Source: Thermoanaerobaculaceae bacterium | Lineage (GTDB): Bacteria; Acidobacteriota; UBA4820 | Direction: 5' to 3' | DNA: 5,751 bases | Assembly (NCBI GenBank): GCA_012798145.1 | Contig: JAAZNT010000399.1 | Span: 1-5,751, forward strand | Part shown: piece by piece, positions 1-3,171 of the stretch | How the letters are laid out: every line of letters begins with the position of its first letter | Position numbering within the stretch: the first letter of the stretch is position 1 | Made by a program: the position numbers and the translations under genes | Notes under the pieces: model-generated | What the model saw: the letters and a program-made list of their open reading frames with translations, nothing else | The model's database searches: none | What the model was told of the DNA's origin: nothing

Positions 1-2
1 CA

Positions 3-215
3 GCCGCCCATTATCTTTTCGCTTACGGTGGGTTTGACCCTTCATCATCAACCGGCGGGGCTTACGGCTTGTTTTACAAAGAAGTTTTAAGGCAGTCCTA
101 TTTAAAGGCGTTCGTTGATGTATTCCATTTCTTGGTGATAATTTTTATCCTTCTTACCCCATTTGTCTTTCTGCTCAAGGGAAAGGTGCAAAAGGATAAC
201 ATTTCAATACATTAA
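3..215 (+). CDS. C-terminal end of a DHA2/EmrB-family MFS drug exporter (5'-partial)
   Basis: The reading frame is open from the left edge (first full codon at 3) to TAA at 213-215, giving 70 visible residues. They start with a short polar stretch, then LFYKEVLRQSYLKAFVDVF, then one strongly hydrophobic helix (HFLVIIFILLTPFVFLLKG) and a short charged tail. This layout matches the last transmembrane segment of EmrB/QacA-type (DHA2, 14-helix) transporters, where an Arg-Gln followed by a mostly apolar segment and an Asp-Val/Leu-Phe precedes the final helix. Such proteins are inner-membrane proton antiporters that export drugs or other amphipathic compounds, often with an EmrA-type adaptor. Only the C-terminus is visible, so substrate and partners cannot be judged. 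The gene converges on the minus-strand anti-sigma gene, and its stop codon lies in the tip of an inverted repeat. Confidence 0.72.
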   Translation, partial: AAHYLFAYGGFDPSSSTGGAYGLFYKEVLRQSYLKAFVDVFHFLVIIFILLTPFVFLLKGKVQKDNISIH

Positions 216-300
216 ACGCAAATTTGTCAGTAGAATCAATTTTCCCTAAGCAATCTCTAATCGCTTGTCGAAGTTTTCTTAACGACAAATTTGGGTTAAA
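212..300. repeat. Inverted-repeat element between convergent genes, tips ending in TTAA
   Basis: Two 24-bp arms face each other: 212-235 and, inverted, 276-299. They share a perfect 10-bp core (CAAATTTGTC at 219-228 and GACAAATTTG at 284-293), and matching extends outward with mismatches to a TTAA tip. The plus-strand stop (213-215) and the minus-strand stop (298-296) are both the last three bases of a TTAA tip. Inside is a second hairpin, TTGTCGAAG (265-273) with CTTaaCGACAA (278-288). Its right half overlaps the right arm, so inner and outer stems exclude each other. No long U-tract follows, so a classic intrinsic terminator is not supported. It could be a bidirectional terminator or a miniature mobile element. 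A related half-copy occurs at 3073-3124. Confidence 0.65.
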
Positions 301-811
301 AATAAGGACGCAACCTCTTTGGGTTTAATGTTTTCACAAATAAAGTAAAAGCGAACACGATAAAAAAGACAGCCATCGCCCCCAAAATACTTCCTGCCTG
401 ACTTGAAAAAACTGCCTGAATATCTTTTAAGAATGGAGCGACTTGGCTTGAAAAAAGTTTGATATAAGGCATCACCTTTTCAAACAATTGAAATTTTGAC
501 AAATTGGTCGCCGACGCTATTATTCCAAGAATGAAGAGCGACAGCAAAAGAGAAACGACAAAAGAATCTTCTATCAAAGATGATGCGGTTTTAAGGAAAA
601 ATTCTTTTTTTGCCCTTAATATAAGATTCGCCCTTTGCGCGGGAGACAACGAGAAAGTTATTTTGTCCTCCCCGATATCCGCAAGCGTTTCCTGAATTTT
701 CCAAAGAGAAGCGCAATTTTCGCACTCTTTCAAATGTTCAACAAATTCCTGAGGACAAATTTTCGCCTTCGGGTTTTCAAACAAAAATTTATCAAAATCC
801 TCGCATTTCAT
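296..811 (-). CDS. Zinc-binding membrane anti-sigma factor (ZAS-like), two membrane helices
   Basis: The product is 171 aa. The N-terminal part carries H26-x3-C30-x2-C33 (EHLKECENC) with an upstream Cys3, the pattern of the zinc-binding anti-sigma domain that holds ECF sigma factors in an inactive complex. C19 is an alternative fourth ligand. A charged linker follows (about 40-80), then a hydrophobic helix at about 84-102, a loop of about 38 residues, a second hydrophobic helix at about 141-160, and a short basic tail (PKRLRPYF). The predicted layout is a cytoplasmic sigma-binding domain, two membrane spans and a small external loop. Many ZAS proteins have one span and a large external sensor domain, so this one has little outside the membrane to sense with. 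The ATG at 811 lies 9 bp after the sigma stop and has a clear AGGAG. Function is inferred from the motif plus position directly behind an ECF sigma gene. The direct sigma contact is not proven. Confidence 0.82.
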   Translation of the reverse strand: MKCEDFDKFLFENPKAKICPQEFVEHLKECENCASLWKIQETLADIGEDKITFSLSPAQRANLILRAKKEFFLKTASSLIEDSFVVSLLLSLFILGIIASATNLSKFQLFEKVMPYIKLFSSQVAPFLKDIQAVFSSQAGSILGAMAVFFIVFAFTLFVKTLNPKRLRPYF

Positions 812-817
812 TTTGCG

Positions 818-822
818 CTCCT
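818..822 (-). promoter_or_regulatory. Ribosome-binding site of the anti-sigma gene, overlapping the sigma stop
   Basis: On the minus strand the junction reads TAGGAGCGCAAAATG. The sigma stop codon TAG overlaps the AGGAG Shine-Dalgarno, which is followed by a 6-nt spacer and the ATG. Ribosomes finishing the sigma factor would end on the next gene's binding site, which favours translational coupling and a fixed sigma:anti-sigma ratio. Confidence 0.8.
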
Positions 823-1342
823 ACAAAACCAATTTTCTCAAATTTTCCCTTCCTCTGAAAAGAAGGGTTTTCACTTTTCCCTCTGACGAGTTCAACACCT
901 TTGCAATTTTCTTCAAGGGCGCTTCTTCAAAATAAAAAAGATAAATCGCAAGCGCCTGCTCTTTTGGGATTTTTGAAAGGGATTCTTTTATCTTTTCCTT
1001 GATTTCACCCTGCTCCAAAGTTTTTTCAGATTTTGAAGATATTTTCACTGTGTTTTCATCAAGTTCAACCTTCTCGCCCTCGTTCTTTCTGACATAATCA
1101 ATAAAAATGTTGTAAGCGACCCTGTAAAGCCATGTTCCTATGCTTGATTCGCCCTTCAAATCCCTTGCCGCTTTAATAAACCTCAAAAATGTTTCCTGAC
1201 TTAAATCCATAGCAAGTTCCTTATTTCCCCCCGACAACCTGTAAATAAGTTTAATCACATTGCTTTGATGTTTGTCTAATATCATCTCAAACGCCTTTTC
1301 GTTTCCATTTAGATAATCCTTAAGAAGCTCTTTATCTTCCAT
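821..1342 (-). CDS. ECF-type RNA polymerase sigma factor (sigma-70 family, group 4)
   Basis: The product is 173 aa from ATG 1342, the normal size for an ECF sigma factor. Region 2 spans about 7-88. It includes the core-polymerase contact segment DLSQETFLRFIKAARDLKG (46-64) and the -10-recognition segment around SIGTWLYRVAYNIFIDYVRK (67-86). A charged, variable linker (about 88-113) follows, with no region 3, then region 4 (about 116-173). Region 4 includes the -35-reading helix-turn-helix PLKKIAKVLNSSEGKVKTLL (142-161) followed by FRGRENLRKL. The frame can be extended 12 codons to a TTG at 1378, but the ATG is preferred. It has GGAAGGAAGG just before it, and the extra N-terminal residues are not typical of the family. 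The anti-sigma gene follows after 9 bp. A promoter of the ECF class lies just upstream, suggesting the factor drives its own transcription. Confidence 0.93.
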   Translation of the reverse strand: MEDKELLKDYLNGNEKAFEMILDKHQSNVIKLIYRLSGGNKELAMDLSQETFLRFIKAARDLKGESSIGTWLYRVAYNIFIDYVRKNEGEKVELDENTVKISSKSEKTLEQGEIKEKIKESLSKIPKEQALAIYLFYFEEAPLKKIAKVLNSSEGKVKTLLFRGRENLRKLVL

Positions 1343-1352
1343 CCTTCCTTCC
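1343..1352 (-). promoter_or_regulatory. Ribosome-binding site that decides the sigma-factor start
   Basis: The minus strand reads GGAAGGAAGG directly before ATG 1342, a purine-rich tandem Shine-Dalgarno. The alternative TTG start at 1378 has no comparable spacing, and it lies upstream of the predicted -10 element, so it would not be in the transcript from the ECF promoter. Both points support the ATG. Confidence 0.7.
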
Positions 1353-1360
1353 AGACAATT

Positions 1361-1386
1361 TAGACGAAACGAAAACAAAAAGGTTT
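1361..1386 (-). promoter_or_regulatory. Predicted ECF-sigma promoter (AAAC-N16-CGTCTA) for sigma/anti-sigma
   Basis: On the minus strand GAAAC (1387-1383) is followed after a 16-bp T-rich spacer by CGTCTA (1366-1361). The AAC core in the -35, the T-rich spacer of 16 bp and CGTC in the -10 are hallmarks of promoters read by many ECF sigma factors, for example the SigW/SigX/SigM type in Bacillus. The -35 touches the transporter stop codon (1389-1387). Transcription would begin roughly 6-9 nt past the -10, leaving a leader of only about 10-14 nt. Autoregulation by the encoded sigma factor is inferred from placement. No binding data are available. Confidence 0.6.
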
Positions 1387-2685
1387 CTATTTTTTCCTGC
1401 TGAAAACAGTTTTATTAAGCAAAAGAAGAAGCACGAAAGCAAAGAGCGCCAGCCCTGAATAGAAATACCAGATATAATGGGCTTTTGAATATATTAAATG
1501 AAACTGCTCTGCGCTGAGATTTTGAAATTTCTTCGGGTCGGGACAATATCTGTCAAGAAGATATCCTGAAGAGACAAACGCAAGTATTGAAGCGACGGTC
1601 GTATTCAGATGGGCGTAACCCATATAAAGCCCCTCCTCCCCTTCTCCCGCCTGAAGACTTGCAAACTCAAGATATCTCGGGCTTAAAAAACACTCCGCAA
1701 TTCCCTGAATCGCTATCCCTATAACCATCATTAGAGTAATCGGATGAACAGGATAACCAAAAATAGAAAGCGGCGACCCGAAAAGAGAATAGAGCGACAT
1801 TGTAAAAGAAGATACAGTAAGAAGAAGAAAAGAGAAAGCGATTGATGTAACCGGCTTTACCCTCTTTGCAAAATGGGTAATTGGAACGACAAGAAAGACA
1901 ACCACCAAAGGGTTCACATTTGCATACCATTCGGGGCTTGCGTTTTCTCCCACAAGTCTTATCACATACTTTGGCAAAGTGGCGTAAAGTTGATTCTGAA
2001 TAGCCCAGAAAGCCCCCGTTATAATGATAAGCAAAAGAAATGGAATATTCCTAAAAGCCCTTGCCATCCCAAGCAAAATCTCTTTGATTTCTTTCTGTTC
2101 CCTCTTAACCGTTTCTTTCTTAGGAAAATAGAGGAAGATCACCACTACCAAAGCGACAAAAGCAAGAATGGATGAATAGTAAGGAATATACTCAACCCCC
2201 AAAGAAGTCCTCAACGGCTTTGCTATGCTCTTTCCCGTAAAAGAGCCGATATTCACCGTCATATAAAACAAACTGTACGCTTTTGCCCTCAACTCTTCAG
2301 AACTTGATTTTGCCACCGTCCCGGTTATCACCGGCTTTACAAAAGAACCCCCAAGCGCTATTGAAACAAGAAAGAAAATAACAGCAATTTTAAAAGGAAA
2401 AAAACCAAGCCCAAAATAACCGAAAGAAAGAAGAGAAAAAGCGATAATCAAAGAACTCCTGAACCCTATTTTATCAGCAACAGCGCCGGTAAAAAGAGGC
2501 AGAAAATAGATGAGAGCCGAAAAAAGCCCGCCGATCCACCCCGATTCGATATCGGTATAACCCACCACATTTGTAAGAAAGATTACAAGAGCGATAAATG
2601 TTCCGTAATATGCCGCCCTTTCAAAAAGTTCAACCCCGTTCGCCGTCCAAAAAGTTCTCCCGAAACCAAAAAACGCTTTTCCCAT
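1387..2685 (-). CDS. POT/PTR2-like MFS transporter (proton-coupled peptide transporter family)
   Basis: The product is 432 aa with about 12 hydrophobic helices. Near the N-terminus it has E19-x2-E22-R23-x2-Y26-Y27-G28 (ELFERAAYYG). This is the ExxERFxYYG signature of proton-coupled oligopeptide transporters, with Ala in place of the Phe. The helix 2/3 loop carries GAVADKIGFR (67-76), the MFS motif A. Helix 4 has GGSFVKP (K117), like the conserved Lys-Pro of the POT family. Helix 10 has GIAECFLSP with E331, the position of the family's conserved Glu. Known POT proteins sit in the cytoplasmic membrane and import di- and tripeptides with protons. At 432 aa this one is shorter than the usual 450-500 and lacks the two extra bacterial helices between the halves, so the substrate is uncertain. 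The ATG has GGAG 5 nt upstream. It lies 44 nt before the sigma gene, in the same direction. Confidence 0.8.
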   Translation of the reverse strand: MGKAFFGFGRTFWTANGVELFERAAYYGTFIALVIFLTNVVGYTDIESGWIGGLFSALIYFLPLFTGAVADKIGFRSSLIIAFSLLSFGYFGLGFFPFKIAVIFFLVSIALGGSFVKPVITGTVAKSSSEELRAKAYSLFYMTVNIGSFTGKSIAKPLRTSLGVEYIPYYSSILAFVALVVVIFLYFPKKETVKREQKEIKEILLGMARAFRNIPFLLLIIITGAFWAIQNQLYATLPKYVIRLVGENASPEWYANVNPLVVVFLVVPITHFAKRVKPVTSIAFSFLLLTVSSFTMSLYSLFGSPLSIFGYPVHPITLMMVIGIAIQGIAECFLSPRYLEFASLQAGEGEEGLYMGYAHLNTTVASILAFVSSGYLLDRYCPDPKKFQNLSAEQFHLIYSKAHYIWYFYSGLALFAFVLLLLLNKTVFSRKK

Positions 2686-2690
2686 AACAA

Positions 2691-2708
2691 CTCCAAAATC
2701 AGATTATA
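2691..2708 (-). promoter_or_regulatory. Candidate housekeeping -10 box and ribosome-binding site of the POT-like transporter
   Basis: The minus strand has a perfect TATAAT at 2708-2703, 17 nt before the ATG-side end of the upstream region, and GGAG at 2694-2691 with a 5-nt spacer to ATG 2685. No good -35 hexamer is visible 16-18 bp further upstream, only T-rich sequence, so the promoter call rests mainly on the -10. If transcription starts about 7 nt after the -10, the leader is only about 10 nt and GGAG is close to its 5' end. Confidence 0.45.
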
Positions 2709-2730
2709 CATTATTTTCAAAAAAGCATAG

Positions 2731-2768
2731 AAAAAATCCCCCCCTCGCCTTTCGAGAGAGCGCAGGGG
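2731..2768 (-). terminator. Probable intrinsic terminator formed by the leftmost GC-rich repeat
   Basis: Read on the minus strand, CCCCTgCGC (2768-2760) can pair with GCGAGGGG (2748-2741) around an 11-nt loop, with one bulged G. GGGA and then six T follow (2736-2731). A GC-rich stem followed by a T-run is the layout of a Rho-independent terminator. It would stop leftward transcripts coming from the Res-like gene before the transporter promoter. The 4-nt gap between stem and T-run weakens the case slightly. Confidence 0.55.
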
Positions 2769-2780
2769 TGAGGTTTCCTC
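2741..2780 (+). repeat. Repeat unit A1 (CCCCTCGCC family, diverged)
   Basis: The unit begins CCCCTCGCCT and ends GGGGTGAGGTTTCCTC. Both ends match units A2 and A3 while the middle differs. On the minus strand the same bases form the terminator-like hairpin. Confidence 0.65.
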
Positions 2781-2785
2781 TTGTT

Positions 2786-2848
2786 CCCCTCGCCTCTCAG
2801 GAGAGGGTTGGGGAGAGGTTTCCTCAAAACAACGCAGTCACTGCGAGG
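2786..2848 (+). repeat. Repeat unit A2 (CCCCTCGCC family)
   Basis: This 63-bp unit starts with CCCCTCGCCTCTCAGGAGAG, passes through GGGGAGAGGTTTCC and ends with the near-palindrome CGCAGTCACTGCG and AGG. It aligns over its full length with A3 (2989-3049) with one small gap and few differences, mostly in the A-rich middle. Confidence 0.8.
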
Positions 2849-2867
2849 CATTCTTCGAAGCACTCGC
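2843..2867. repeat. Small hairpin GCGAG...CTCGC around CTTCGAAG
   Basis: GCGAG (2843-2847) and CTCGC (2863-2867) are complementary and flank the self-complementary core CTTCGAAG. It joins the end of A2 to the following hairpin element and looks like a remnant of the same class of short palindromic repeat. Confidence 0.5.
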
Positions 2868-2873
2868 CCCCTT

Positions 2874-2978
2874 GTCATCCTGAACGCTCCTTTGAAGCAA
2901 TTGCCCCTGAAGGATCTCCCCACTTCGAAGCGACAAGATTCTTCAAGGGTCAAGAACGAGGAAAACAATCAGAATGAC
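2874..2978. repeat. 105-bp imperfect palindromic element with GTCATCCTGA/TCAGAATGAC ends (MITE- or REP-like)
   Basis: The ends GTCATCCTGA (2874-2883) and TCAGAATGAC (2969-2978) are inverted repeats matching at 9 of 10 positions. Inside, CCCCTGAAGGATCT (2904-2917) and AGATTCTTCAAGGG (2936-2949) are inverted at 12 of 14 positions, around a central CTTCGAAG palindrome (2923-2930). The whole can fold into a long hairpin. No target-site duplication is evident beside the ends. There is no transposase, so any movement would depend on an enzyme encoded elsewhere. Elements with GTCATYCTGA ends recur in many bacterial genomes. Confidence 0.75.
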
Positions 2979-2988
2979 GCTCAAGCAT

Positions 2989-3049
2989 CCCCTCGCCTCT
3001 CAGGAGAGGGCGGGGAGAGGTTTCCGCTAAAAAATGCAGTCACTGCGAG
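2989..3049 (+). repeat. Repeat unit A3 (CCCCTCGCC family)
   Basis: This 61-bp direct repeat of A2 is identical over the first 22 bases and again at GGGGAGAGGTTTCC and GCAGTCACTGCGAG. A2 and A3 flank the 105-bp palindromic element in the same orientation. Confidence 0.8.
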
Positions 3050-3072
3050 ATTTTTCTTCTATTTACTTCAAT

Positions 3073-3124
3073 CAATCTCTAATTAGTTATTTGTAATTTT
3101 CTATTAGCAAATTTGAGCTTAAAA
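3073..3124 (+). repeat. Diverged half-copy of the inverted-repeat element at 212-300
   Basis: Starting at CAATCTCTAAT, this stretch parallels 251-300 at nearly equal length. Both share CAATCTCTAAT, then TTTTCT, then CAAATTTG, and finish in TTAAA. The 24-bp arm at 3099-3122 matches the left arm of the first element (212-235, read inverted) at 19 of 24 positions. The inverted partner arm is not visible to its left. Like the first copy, it lies just downstream of a minus-strand gene, about 50 bp past the Res-like stop. Confidence 0.55.
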
Positions 3125-3171
3125 CTGCTATCTTTTCCTCTTGCTTCTTGATGAAAGTTTTTTATTTTTGT

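Larger units (their letters stand above)
2738..3124. repeat. Gene-free interspersed-repeat cluster between transporter and Res-like gene
   Basis: The 486 bp from 2686 to 3171 hold no convincing gene. Most of this is a mosaic of GC-rich short repeats standing out from AT-rich surroundings: three CCCCTCGCC-type units, one GTCAT/ATGAC-ended hairpin element and two GCAGTCACTGC palindromes. Open frames here read as Pro/Leu/Arg/Gly-rich strings such as NPLLRGEG or CHPERSFEAIAPEGSPHFE. These are familiar spurious translations of such repeats in many bacterial genomes and do not represent real proteins. The stretch 3125-3171, next to the Res-like stop, is plain AT-rich sequence with no clear signal. 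Confidence 0.8.

Noticed and set aside
265..288. Classic Rho-independent terminator in the 216-295 gap
   Set aside because: The hairpin is real but is not followed by a T-run on either strand. It is recorded as part of the inverted-repeat element instead.
504..886. Plus-strand open frames opposite the anti-sigma and sigma genes
   Set aside because: They overlap each other and two well-supported minus-strand genes, with no recognisable domain.
1343..1378. TTG start at 1378 extending the sigma factor by 12 residues
   Set aside because: The ATG at 1342 has a strong GGAAGGAAGG. The TTG lies upstream of the predicted -10 element, and the extra residues do not resemble the family N-terminus.
2741..3049. 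Possible CRISPR array
   Set aside because: Only three units, diverged from each other, with irregular spacing (5 bp between A1 and A2, about 140 bp between A2 and A3), and no cas genes.
2717..3086. Several overlapping open frames of about 69-101 codons on both strands
   Set aside because: They lie wholly within the GC-rich repeat cluster, overlap one another on both strands, and read as familiar spurious repeat translations (PSPLRRGLGRG, CHPERSFEAIAPEGSPHF). No ribosome-binding site or domain supports any of them.
2686..3171. Structured RNA gene, tRNA or riboswitch in the long gene-free stretch
   Set aside because: The fold potential is explained by interspersed repeats. No tRNA arms or known riboswitch core was seen.
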